From the NCBI GenBank assembly GCA_014529385.2, contig CM043944.1, positions 85,153,884-85,217,883 of the forward strand: a DNA stretch of 64,000 nt, written 5' to 3'. The translations under genes were made by a program, and so were the position numbers. Positions 21,895 to 31,900 of this stretch are shown one piece after another; positions within the stretch are counted from its first letter, which is position 1, and each line of letters begins with the position of its first letter. The DNA comes from Adiantum capillus-veneris. Its lineage: Eukaryota > Streptophyta > Polypodiopsida > Polypodiales > Pteridaceae. The notes under the pieces are model-generated. The model made no database searches, was not told the DNA's origin, and was given only the letters and a program-made list of their open reading frames with translations.

Positions 21895-22155
21895 TCATGA
21901 GGCAAGCGTTGCATCCTAGTGCTAAAGAATATGCACTTGAGGCTCGAACTTAAGATCGAGCCTAAAGGTGTTCTTCTATGCCCTGGGTAGCAACAAGCCC
22001 TATATGCTGGTGCTACTCTAGTATTTGCAAGTGAGGATCGAACTTAAGTTTGAGCCTACTGGCATTGGTAGCCACACATATGTCATGAGGCTAACCTTAC
22101 ACCCTAGTGCTAAAGTAACATATACAGTTGATTCTCAAACTTAAGTTCAAGGCAG
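21895..22155. repeat. Higher-order duplication in the array, copy 1
   Basis: About 260 bp spanning three palindromes recurs at 23270-23530 with the same order and only scattered changes (for example TTCTTCTATGCCC and TAGCAACAAGCCCTA in both). It shows that the array grew by block duplication as well as by single units. Confidence 0.85.
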
Positions 22156-23269
22156 CAAGTCAAGGTTCGAACTTAAATTTGAGCCGCTTTCCCTAAGTAG
22201 ACACAAGGATGACATTAAGTTAGACTTGCTATGTTAGCATAAGTAGGCAAGGTTCAAACTTAAGTTTGAGCCTCTTTCCCTACGTAGCCACAAGAATGTC
22301 ATTAAGATAGCCTACAATAGCATATGCAGGCAAGGTTTGAACTTAAATTTGAGCCGCTTTCCCTAAGTATTCACAAGGATTTCATTAGGTTAGACTTGCT
22401 ATACTAGCATATGTAGGCGAGGTTCGAACTTAAGTTCGAGCCTCTTTCCCTAAGTAGCCACAAGGATATCCCTCGGCTAGACTTACACATTGGTGCTACA
22501 ATATCATATGCAATTGAGGCTTAAACTTAAGTTTGAACCTAAAGGTGTTGTTTTGTTCCCTTGGTATCCACAAGGATGTCATGAAGCTAGAATTTCATGC
22601 TAGTGCTATACTAGCATATGTAGGCAAGGCTCAAACTTAAGTTCGAGCCTCTTGCCCTTAGTAGACACAAGGATGTCATGAGGAAATCCTTGCATCCTAG
22701 TGCTACACTAGCATATAAAAATGAGGCTTGAACTTAAGGTGCTATTCTATACCCATGGTAGCCACAAGGATGGCATTAGGCTTGCATTCTAGTGCTACAC
22801 TAGCCTACGCAAGTGAGGATCAAACTTAAGTTTGAGCCTCTTGGAATTAGTATCTCTAAACGATGAGTCTAGACATACTCCCTAGTGCTACAATAGCTTA
22901 TACAATTGAGGCTCGAACTTAAGCTCGAGCCTAAAAGTGTTTTTCTTTTCCTTTGGTATCCACATGGATGTCATGAAGCTATACATGCATCATAGTGCTA
23001 TACTGACATTTGTAGGCAAAGTCTACACTTAAGTGCAAGCTTTTTCCCATTGTTTTCCACAAGGATTCTATTCTATGACCTTAGTAGCTATAAGGATTTC
23101 ACAAGGCTAACCTTTCCCACTAGCGCTACAGTATGAAATACTCAAAATTTAGCTTGAGTCTAAAGATATTTTTCCATGTCCTTGATAGCCACAAGGATGT
23201 CATGAGGTTGTGCCCTTGCATAGTAGTGCTACACAGCAAGCAAGGCTCTTTCCATTGGTAGCTACAAGG

Positions 23270-23530
23270 ATGTTTGGAGGCAAGCCTTGCATCCTAGCTC
23301 TAAAGAATATGCACTTGAGGTTCAAACTTAAGATCGAGCCTAAAGGTGTTCTTCTATGCCCCGTGTAGCAACAAGCCCTACATGATGGTACTACTCTACT
23401 ATATGCAAGTGAGGATCAAACTTAAGTTTGAGCCTACTGGCATTGGTAGCCACACAGATGTCATGAGGCTAACCGTACACCCTAGTGCTAAAGTAACGTA
23501 TACAGTTGAGGCTCAAACTTAAGTTCAAGG
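23270..23530. repeat. Higher-order duplication in the array, copy 2
   Basis: Partner of 21895-22155; see there. Confidence 0.85.
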
Positions 23531-23690
23531 CAGACTTGCTATATTTGCATATGTAGGCAAGGTTCGAACTTAAGCTCGAGCCTCTTTCCCTAAGTAGCCA
23601 CAAGGATGCCATTAAGCCATACTTGCTACAATAGCATATGTAGGCGAGGTTCGAACTTAAATTGGAGCCGCTTTCCCTAGAGCTATTATG

Positions 23691-24235
23691 CTCTAGCCTT
23701 AGTTAAGTCTCAAGCAGTTGCATGAGGCAACGCTATCATGCTAAAATATCCACAATAAGCTCATGAGGTCACACTAGAGTGGAATATTCCAGTGCTTTGA
23801 GAGCATTAGAAGGTGAGGTTTAAGCTACATCAGCTCATTGTTCTAGTTTCTCAACCAGGAAACAAGGCACCAAAAACGAGCTAAATATCAAAAGCAAAGA
23901 ATCTACGTCAAGTGGAAATGTCATACCCAACCAAGTAAGTGTTGTTATCTATCTTTTTCTTTAAGTAGATTAATTACTTAATTACAGTTTTAAAAAAGTT
24001 AATTAAAGTACTTATTGATTAAGTACTCTAATTAAAGAATAGCCACTTACTTTCAATTTATAGAGCGTGATTTTAGACGTAGTTGTAGTTTGATTAACTT
24101 AATGATAGAGTTTAAAAGGTGTATCAAGGAGACGGTAGCAAACAATAATGAGCATAAGTAGTCATTAGAAGTAGATTAAATAGAGATTAGAAACTAATAG
24201 AATGATATTGAAGACTGAACTTTTGAGATGCAGGT
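23691..24235. other. Noncoding, no feature seen
   Basis: AT-rich stretch between the palindrome array and the 54-bp tandem repeat. No open frame, palindrome or other repeat recognised. Confidence 0.5.
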
Positions 24236-24530
24236 TTAGGAGAGATTAAGAGGAAGGGAGGGAGTGATTAAGAGGAGGCAAGGGAGATTACCTAGAGAGA
24301 TTAGAAGAGATTAGGGAGTGATTAAGAGGAGGCAAGGGAGATTACATAGAGAGATTAGAAGAGATTAGGGAGTGATTAAGAGGAGGCAAGGGAGATTACA
24401 TAGAGAGATTAGAAGAGATTAGGGAGTGATTAAGAGGAGGCAAAGGAGATTACATAGAGAGATTAGAAGAGATTCGGGAGTGATTAAGAGGAGGCAAGGG
24501 AGATTAGGGAGTGATTAAGAGGAGCTGATG
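24236..24530. repeat. 54-bp purine-rich tandem repeat, about 5 units
   Basis: GAGTGATTAAGAGGAGGCAA recurs at exactly 54-bp spacing (starts at 24262, 24316, 24370, 24424 and 24478), followed by a shortened last unit. The plus strand is almost all purine except for ATTA and TTAC. Units differ by only a few bases, so the expansion is recent. Confidence 0.92.
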
Positions 24531-24555
24531 GTAATTACATAGAAAGATTAGAAGA

Positions 24556-24854
24556 AGATATTACACACACACACACACGAGAGAGAGAGAGAGAGACAAA
24601 GAAGTCCACCTGGATAAGCCTTTCGAATTTGAAATTCAAATTTCAAATCTAAACTGCAATCAGGTCTTCACCTGCAATCAAAAAGAGAAAGATATGCACA
24701 CACACACACACACACACAGAGTTAATGTAGAGCGTTTTGGGACTGCAAATAGATTCATAGAGGAGAGGGAGATGGGAAAGTAAAGAGCCATACCTGTCAC
24801 GTCATCGTCAGTTTTTTCACTGTCTGCACAAAAACCGAAACCCTGTTTTAACGT

Positions 24855-24905
<51 letters not shown>
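24556..24905. repeat. Microsatellites (AC)n, (GA)n
   Basis: (AC)n then (GA)n at about 24560-24596, (AC)n at about 24697-24718, and a long (GA)n at about 24858-24904. Confidence 0.9.
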
Positions 24906-24910
<5 letters not shown>

Positions 24911-25075
24911 ATTAATCTAGATTTGTGAAAAAGAGCCTTGTGGGGCCGCGAGCAGATTCGCAGAGGGCAAGGAGATGCGGGAGTAAAGAATCTCACCTAT
25001 CGCGCCGTCGTCGAATTCGTCACAGTCTGTAGAAAACTCCAAACCTATTATAATATAGAAGGTTTTAAAAGCATT
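24740..25075 (-). repeat. Tandem duplication carrying two candidate 30-nt exons
   Basis: Two related segments (about 24740-24866 and 24945-25075) each show, on the minus strand, an acceptor-like tail (tttgtgcag; ttttctacag), a 30-nt block and a donor-like GTATGG or GTGAGA. The blocks read as acidic decapeptides (DSEKTDDDVT; DCDEFDDGAI) in the same phase. They could be duplicated mini-exons of a 5' part of gene P, or mere duplicated sequence. Nothing ties them to a transcript. Confidence 0.35.
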
Positions 25076-25690
25076 AAAAAGCCTTTAATAGCTTTTCCCA
25101 CCAACCCTACCAAGGTTAGTTTAGCAAACTCACATGCGTGGACCAAAACTAATGGTTTTCATGATGGTTAAAAGAAGTGAAAAAAAACTTTTCACAAAAA
25201 TCAGCATAACTTTCACATACGGAGTCCAATTGCAAAACTTTTTTTATGAGCCTGTAGCTTGAGAGCGGCTGTACGCTTTTCTGAACAGGTTTTGTAAATA
25301 GTTTTCAAAAAAATGACGTTTAAGGGGTCAAAAAATTCGATGAAGTTAGGGGTGTCTAGAACTAGTTTTTTGAGAGTTTTGGGAAAATAATACTCACAAG
25401 TTGGACATAGTTTTGACTTCCCTTGGCTAAAACCTCTTAGGATCAATGAGTGAGGGACCCACCTCCACCAACCCTCTTCCTTAACCGATTTCATTGCACC
25501 TTTTTGCATGTAAAATGTCCTGCTACAACACGTAAAACACCAGGACTATAATCACCAAGAATCGATTTACACACAAACAACTGAGAAAAAAACCTCATTG
25601 TATTTTGAATGTCCATCAACGCTCAATTTTCATAGCATCATCTCCAAGGCCACCTATACTCGAACTAATGTCCTATCCTAAAAGAAAACT
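25076..25690. other. Noncoding stretch without palindromes
   Basis: No recognised gene. A minus-strand open frame of 98 codons (25213-25509) has no visible domain and is not called. Confidence 0.5.
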
Positions 25691-26650
25691 ATATGACTAA
25701 CTAGGATCGAACTTAAGTTTGAGCCACTCATGCAACTACTTTGAAGCCTCACCTTCTTGTAAGCTCCGACTCTTTTGATAGGTCATTCAAGGAAACTTGG
25801 GATTGATGTAAATCTCATCGTTACCTTGGCTCCACCTTACAATTCTTTAAATGTATAATATAGCTCGAACTTCAATTTGAGTCTCCTTCCAAATTCAAGG
25901 CTACTTCAACATAGCTTGGGTTTTTTCTCACACATGTTGTTGCTCGTAGATTTCTAACACTTGAATGTGCATCTATGCTCAAACTTGAGTTTGAGCCTTC
26001 TACCAAATTCCATGGGTGCCTCCATGTAACTTGGGCTACATCTTGCAACTCATGTGACAAGTATAGATTTCTAACACTTGGATGTACATTTAGGCTCAAA
26101 CTTGAGATCGAGCCTTGCCTCTATGAAACTTTGGCTTTGTGAAACTCTTTTTATCTAGGTATTTATAGCACTTAGATGTACATCTAGGATCAAACTTGAG
26201 CTTGAGCCTCCTACCGTCATGCATGGGTTGACTTATAGCTTGAGATCCATCTTGCAACTATTTTAAGCTAAAGATTTCTAGCACTTAGACCTACATTTAG
26301 GATCCATCTATGCTCCGGCATTGTAACTTAGGCACCATATTGGACCTATTTTCAGCTTTATATTTCTAGCACTTAGATGTACATTTAGGCTCAAACTTGA
26401 GCTTGAGCCTCCTACCATCCCCAATGGGTTGATTCAGTATAACTCGAGATCCATCTTGTAACTCTTGTGAGCTATATATTTCTAGCACTTGGATGTGCAT
26501 AAAGGCTCTATCCTCCTATCAAATTCCATGGGTGCCTCTACAATGTAACATAGTCCCTACCTTGCAACTCTTGTCAGCTTTATATTTCTAGCACTTGGAT
26601 GTACATACAGGCTCAAACTTGAGCTCGAGCCTCCTACCATCCTCCATGGA
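25691..26650. repeat. Second palindrome array, variant core CTTGAG
   Basis: At least seven units of about 90-220 bp, each with a palindrome such as GGCTCAAACTTGAGCTCGAG (about 26093, 26387 and 26611; related forms at 25703, 25977 and 26188). Shared spacer phrases are TTTCTAGCACTTGGATGTAC and CCATGGGTTGACTC. The half-site matches the main array but the centre is CTTGAG rather than CTTAAG, so this is a diverged sub-family next to the start of the transposase-like gene. Confidence 0.85.
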
Positions 26651-28122
26651 TTGACTCAGTGCAGATTTTCTTAATTGAATGGGATGCAAGATTTTGCCAA
26701 AATTTTGAGTGTATCTTGGGAATGCATTAAATTTTGAGTTATATGTTCAGACATACAATTTTACTGATATCTCTTGATTTTCTCAAAAATTGCAGGGTCC
26801 AAAACAAGGTGATTCAGTGTTTCTTGTTGATGGTTCCACAAGGAAAGCTCGTGGGGTTATTCATTCCACTGATGCATCTCAACGTTGTGGTTTTGAATTG
26901 ATTGGCACAACATGTGTGGCGATACATGTACTAGAAAGTTTTGATGACACCTTCTTGATTCCATTCTTCACAATGGATGCAAGAACCATGTCTCAAGCAG
27001 TTGGAAGCATCATCAAATGGCCATTGCATAATATTGTTATGGACAGAGGAAAAGCTCACACAATAGATGAGGATTTTCTTGTTGGTCAAGAAGATGACTT
27101 GATAGATAGAGCAAGTTGGAAAGAGAAAAGAGTCATCCTTTGGGCTGACAATAGATCTACAAGACTTGGTAATGGAGTGGTATTGCTGGTCCACCCATAT
27201 GAGGCTATAATTTGTGCTGAACTAGGTGAGAGTATCTTGGGTGTCATTGTGGAAGGGTCGATGCATCCACATCAAAGTGATATTTCAAGTTTGAATTTGG
27301 TAAGCTGGTCTATTAGGCAGCTCACATTTGAGAATGGTGAGCCCTTGATCAAAGACACTGGATCCTCTTCTTCCATTGAGGGTATTCAAGATTTCCTCAT
27401 GGAAGAAACGGGAGATTCCCTTGACAGCTTATATGCTTCCAGTGATGACTATGAGGATGATGGCATACATAACAACACTGGAACTAGTTTTGAAGAAGGT
27501 ATCACCAGTACAGAACTAGGTCTTCTTCTTCATACTTAAAATGATAGATAGCAGGATGCCATTGCCGGTGACTATGATATAAGAGATGGGATAGGTAAGA
27601 AAAGGAGTTATGTACATAAAGTTAGTCCTAGAAAAAAAAAGGTCATGCTCATGCTTTCAACAAACAATGTGATGCTGCAAACATTCACAAAGTTGCAACA
27701 ATTGATTGTTGTGTGATGCGATTCTGCCAGATTGGAAACAGATCCAAAATCATGCAAGCGAGGGCAGACTTTTGGGGACAAAGCTACACTAGTCGATGCA
27801 CATTTGTATTGGATTGTATGAGCATGGCTCATAGAAAAGATCAAGAAGAGGAATGCTTTGAGTTTACTTTTGATGGAAAGAAGGTATGTAGTAAAGCATG
27901 GTATGTAATGCATGGAATAGGAAAGTCAACATTTTAGAGGCTGCGTAAAAAATTCTTGGATGGAGCATGCAATGGCAATCACGGAAACACTGGAATAACA
28001 AGGAAGAGCTTGACACATGTTGAGATGGCAAAAGCACTCATACAAGGCTTCATAGATAATAATGCAGATCAAATGCCACATAAGTCAAGGAAAACCATGC
28101 ATGGCACTCGGGAAACTCAACG

Positions 28123-29031
28123 ATGTACAAACAAGTGGACATTTTGTCGGAAGTAAACGACACACTTGTCACAATGGAATACAAAACGTTGTCACAGCCA
28201 ACATTCTCAAGGTTGTGGAACACAGTCTTCAAGACAGTCACTTTATCAAAATCAAGCACATTCTCTAAATGTGACATTTGCAAATCCATAAAGGTCAAGC
28301 TGGAGTCTACCAAAAATCAGGTGGAGCGTGCTAGATACATGGCACAGAGGAGATCACACATGTTGCAACAAATGAGCTGTAGAAATTTATACTATGCTTG
28401 GAGGAGCTCTTCAGAAATGAATCCAACCAAGTTCTTGTGCATTATACATGACAAGATGGACCAGAGTAAGACAGCTATACCACAAATTAAACCAGTTCCA
28501 AAATCTCTCAATGGAGTTGAGAGGCTTCCAGTATCCTTGACAGGAATTCTCACTCATGGACATGGACAAATAGCTTATGGTCACTTTGCATTGGGATTAT
28601 GGCCGAGTGATCCCAACTTCACAATTGCATCTCTCTCAAAATGTCTAAGAAAATTAGAAAGAAGAGATAAACATATGTTTGGTGACTTGAGCTTAGAAAA
28701 CTCAAGTGTAGAACCACGAACAAATCTTTTTGATTGTGTTTTGTCTACAGCTTCTCTCTATCACCATATGAAAGTGCTTAAGGAGAAAAACCAGTACTGC
28801 AAGGAACAGAGTGCTCAGAATGAAGAGGCAGAAACTGATCTAATCACAAATGTGAATGTGGACACTAAGAATTTTGCTTCTAGACAGGGAAATGATTGTC
28901 CAAGGATGCAATCAATCTTTGGTACTAATGCACATGTACAGGAGGATGGCAATGTATTTGGGTTCAAGAGGTTGCCAAGAACATTGTTGTTGCAACTTGA
29001 CAATTGTGCTTCAGAAAATAAGAATCGATAT
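28123..29031 (+). CDS. Gene T central segment: Cys motif to LDNCASENKN
   Basis: Longest open part of gene T (about 303 codons before the MITE). It contains CDICKS; a charged helix (QVERARYMAQRRSHMLQQM); IIHDKMDQSKTAIPQ, a hallmark of DUF7869 proteins; GHGQIAYGHFALGLWPSD; and LLLQLDNCASENKNRY. The frame is cut after the Tyr codon by the MITE; reading resumes 292 bp later at 29324 with VFAYLSLLVA, as expected for this family. Confidence 0.68.
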
Positions 29032-29319
29032 GGGTGAAAGCATGTTAACATGTCATGCTTTTTCATGTCCCAAACAATGCTAACTAGCACAATTTTGACA
29101 TATGCTAACTAGTACAATAACTTGAGCTACATCTCCAAGATCTATGACATATGATATATCAATAGAAAGCACTTGAAACAAGGAATCCAAATGTACAACC
29201 TCCGACAAATTTTGATATTATTTGTAAAAAATTTACTGGATGCCCAACTTTTTGAAGATGTGCTAACTTGAAACTGCTAACTAGCACAAAAAGCGCGACA
29301 GGTTAACATGATTTCACCC
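29032..29319. mobile_element. 288-bp MITE inserted in the transposase-like gene
   Basis: Terminal inverted repeats of about 23 bp: GGGTGAAAGCATGTTAACAT at the left, and at the right the reverse complement of GGGTGAAATCATGTTAACCT. Flanking 4-bp duplications ATAT lie at 29028-29031 and 29320-29323. Removing 292 bp (element plus one ATAT) restores the frame across the Tyr-Val junction of gene T. No coding capacity, so non-autonomous. The 4-bp ATAT duplication and GGG start do not identify the superfamily for me. Confidence 0.9.
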
Positions 29320-29323
29320 ATAT

Positions 29324-29665
29324 GTGTTTGCATACCTATCATTGTTGGTTGCATGAGGAGTCTTTGACACTGTACAACTTGGATTTATTATGGTTGGTCA
29401 CACTCATGAAGACATTGATGCATTGTTCAGTCGCTTTTTTGAGAAGCTTAGAAAACAAGCCATTTTTACATTTCCACATTTGATGAAGATCTTCAGTGAG
29501 TGTGTTAGCATGCATCCAGCACCTTTTCTCCTACAAAAGGTGGCAGACTTTAAAGGATTTGTAAAGGGGTTCTTACATGATGGAGCAGATAGCTTAGTGG
29601 GTCATTCAAAGCCATTGCAATTTAGGTTCTATATGAGTGATGGAATACCTTTGATGCAATAAAAA
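29324..29665 (+). CDS. Gene T segment with GHTHEDID motif
   Basis: Resumes after the MITE in the frame predicted from the left side. One TGA (near 29354, Arg CGA expected) precedes FIMVGHTHEDIDALFSRFFEK. A TAA at about 29660 (CAA expected) separates it from the next open segment in the same frame. HEDID is a strongly conserved signature of the family. Confidence 0.65.
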
Positions 29666-30511
29666 GTGCACCCTAAAAATGTGGATTGGTTACCCGAAAA
29701 TGGTATAGAGTTATGGAAGAGAAATGACCAAGGAGGAGCCAAGCTTCCTGAAGGTGTTCCAAAAGTATTACCACCCTTTGAGTATGTTAAAGATAGTGAG
29801 AAAGTTATGGAAGGAATAAAGAAGTATGTTAGTTGGTGGAAAGATCACTTGCAAGAGAAAGGAGATGAAAGTGAGTATGCTAGGTGGATCAACCCAGTTC
29901 TTATGTACTGGGAGAATCTCATGCAAGCTATGAAAAACCCTGGACAAAGTGAAAACACTTTATTTAATGACTTTTGGCCAAGGAGTATGCGTGAACAAGA
30001 TCATCCTCTTGAAGTTCCATTGGAAGATGGTCTAGATGAAGCACTTGACATAATAGAGGGCCACTATTGTGGTCCAATGCGCAACAAACCTACTCAGGAG
30101 TTCAACCCAACTCTTGATGTGGCAAAGGGAGACTTTGTACTTGTGCAACCTTGTGATGAAAATTACCCAATTTTGTTAGGAGTGGCAGCAACAGATATTG
30201 ATCAGAACAATGACTCGGCAACCTATCTTCAAGTGAAGATAGAATACTGGGCACCAATTTCAAAGAAGAAGAATTCAAGTGATGTGGAGGTTTACAAGGA
30301 TTGTTGGAACAAGTATTGGAGAGAGAACATCAATGATCCTCAACGTTGGGAAGACACTAGCTGCATCATTTGGGCATGGAAGCCCAAGGATGGACGAATT
30401 CCTGAAAAAATCAAGATTCCAAAGGCAATAATCCTCAAGGCCAAAGAGAGTCAGTTGAAACTTGATGAACATGAGGCACCATCAAATGTCAATGCAAATG
30501 AAGAGGAATGA
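29666..30511 (+). CDS. Gene T C-terminal segment
   Basis: About 281 codons, open, in frame with 29324-29665. It holds a Trp-rich region (KKYVSWWKDHLQ) and then a chromatin-reader-like module: VAKGDFVLVQPCDENYPILL, then VKIEYWAPISKKK and DTSCIIWAWKPKDG. Its layout recalls BAH-like or Tudor-like C-terminal parts in related plant proteins; that is inference. It ends at TGA 30509-30511. Confidence 0.6.
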   Translation: MHPKNVDWLPENGIELWKRNDQGGAKLPEGVPKVLPPFEYVKDSEKVMEGIKKYVSWWKDHLQEKGDESEYARWINPVLMYWENLMQAMKNPGQSENTLFNDFWPRSMREQDHPLEVPLEDGLDEALDIIEGHYCGPMRNKPTQEFNPTLDVAKGDFVLVQPCDENYPILLGVAATDIDQNNDSATYLQVKIEYWAPISKKKNSSDVEVYKDCWNKYWRENINDPQRWEDTSCIIWAWKPKDGRIPEKIKIPKAIILKAKESQLKLDEHEAPSNVNANEEE

Positions 30512-30750
30512 TCGCTTAGCATTCGCCTTTCAACTTTGTAATCTTCTAGCAATAGGTCCAATTAGTCCACCCATAGCTATGGTCATTATCAACATTGATA
30601 ATGACATCCCACCTTTGTAATCTTCAAGAAATCTTATTCAATATGAATGGTGTTTTTTTTCACATTAGTCACCCAAGTTTTTCTTGCAACTTACATTTTA
30701 ATTGTTTTATCAAATGAAGCATGTGTGGGAAGAAAATTTTGGGTGCATGA

Positions 30751-30756
30751 GCGCGC

Positions 30757-30822
<66 letters not shown>

Positions 30823-30830
30823 ACATGCAC

Positions 30831-30874
<44 letters not shown>
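30751..30874. repeat. (GT)n microsatellite, about 120 bp
   Basis: Starts GCGCGCGC, then long (GT)n interrupted once by GCACATGCACGTGA near 30820. It generates artificial open frames on both strands, which are not genes. Confidence 0.95.
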
Positions 30875-30876
<2 letters not shown>

Positions 30877-31900
30877 TTGTAAACTAACATGTGCAAAAAC
30901 AATCTAGTGTATAGTATGGTTGTTGAAAACAGACCATATTGGATCTTGCAGACTCATAAGCATCCACTAAACATTGTATCTCAGTTTTCATATGTGCAAC
31001 AACCTAGTACAATACAACCTTACCTCAAGTCCATGAGACACAAAGAATCGTCCCAAATGTGTGAATTTTTCCCTATTTTCCCAAATAGGTGTTATTCCTT
31101 GAACATTTGTTCAAACCCTTTGAATGGACTCAGATTGTGGCCACCATTGATGTCTGTGTTAATGAATCTACACCTACACACTTTTGTGACAAATAGGGCT
31201 ATGATATAGTCCCAATACAAATGGTATCTATTGAGATGATCGAGGAGCAACATATCTTGTCTGATCACTATTATGATTCTACGGATAAGTGGAAGGAGGT
31301 CCAATTACCACAAAGGGATTATATTTTGAAAAAGAGAGCAGGCAAGGGCCAAGCTTCTACTCAGAGGGGGGAAGAAAGATTTTTTGAGTTTCCAAACCAG
31401 CACCGAAGATGGCAACAACGATACTAAAAAACACAAGACAATAATTTAAGAGAAAAGTACAAAACGGCCATTGGAAACCAAAACTCAATTTTTGATGAAA
31501 GTGAACATAGCAGATTGCATAAAAGACAAGATAACTATAAGGTATCAAACGTAGACCATGCAAAGAGACAAAACCAAAGTAAACCAAAGTTGAGTAAGAC
31601 ATATAAAATCAAAAGGAAAGAACCTCTAATGACAAAAACGGAGCGAAAATCAAAATACAAAGAACTAAAACGAACCTTGAAAATGGAAATGAGATCGGAT
31701 AGTGACAAATCAGGAAAAATCAGTGTTCCAACTCATTACAAGAAATACACTTTACAAGATTGCAGGATCTTTGTAGAGAAACCCTTGCAACAATAAATAG
31801 AACCAAGGAAGTCCTATGAAGGACCAGAGAACACCAAACAAATTGACCTTCTAGAGCCTAGAGAACAGCCAAAACCTACATACATAGCTAAGAATCTATC
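30875..31900. other. Noncoding region before gypsy-D
   Basis: No domain recognised. Small plus-strand frames at 31221-31427 and 31515-31796 could be remnants of the gag or spacer part of the decayed element that follows, but I cannot support this. Confidence 0.4.

Larger units (their letters stand above)
21200..23690. repeat. Array of about two dozen palindromic repeat units
   Basis: Units of roughly 90-180 bp each carry a near-perfect 26-bp palindrome whose consensus half-site is GAGGCTCGAACTT followed by its reverse complement. Clear copies start at about 21504, 21617, 21779, 21935, 22032, 22250, 22419, 22621, 22812, 22908, 23553 and 23643. Between them recur TAGCCACAAGGATGTCATGA, CTAGTGCTACACTAG (itself a palindrome) and GCATATGC. 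Most differences from the consensus are TCGA changed to TCAA or TTGA. It is not CRISPR-like: units vary in length and the spacers are themselves repeated. No open frame supports a gene. Confidence 0.92.
26795..30511 (+). pseudogene. DUF7869-type putative transposase gene, broken (gene T)
   Basis: Starts after a good acceptor (aaaaattgcag|ggtcc), so an upstream exon is missing. Parts: an N-terminal module (26795-27539; GDSVFLVDG through SIIKWPLHNIV) like the DUF8039-type module of plant transposon proteins; CCVMRFCQIGNRS and DGKKVCSKAWYVMHGIGKST (27700-27930); Cys-rich FSKCDICKS (28260) and HDKMDQSKTAIPQ (about 28446-28485); LQLDNCASENKNRY (to 29031); VGHTHEDIDALFSRF (29393-29437); and a C-terminal module 29666-30511 with GDFVLVQPCDENYPILLGVA. 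DUF7869 proteins look RNase H-like; the Asp residues in DKMDQ, QLDNC and HEDID could be the catalytic set (inference). Breaks: TAA and TAG after 27534, frameshift in an A-run near 27638, TAG near 27937, frameshift near 28115, a MITE at 29032, TGA near 29354 and TAA near 29660. Confidence 0.7.

Noticed and set aside
21200-23690. CRISPR-like array
   Set aside because: Units vary in length, the spacers are themselves repeats, and the context is a split-gene plant nuclear locus.
25213-25509. Minus-strand 98-codon frame
   Set aside because: No domain, no good splice context, low-complexity surroundings.
12931-30511. Integrated giant virus fragment
   Set aside because: Genes have GT-AG introns and plant-type domains; no capsid, polymerase or other core viral gene seen.
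12568-30750. Terminal inverted repeats of a single large transposon
   Set aside because: Looked for matching ends near 12.6-12.9 kb and 30.5-30.7 kb and found none by eye. Ends may lie elsewhere or be lost.
30669-30907. Open frames in the (GT)n tract on both strands
   Set aside because: Dipeptide repeats made by a microsatellite; no domain.
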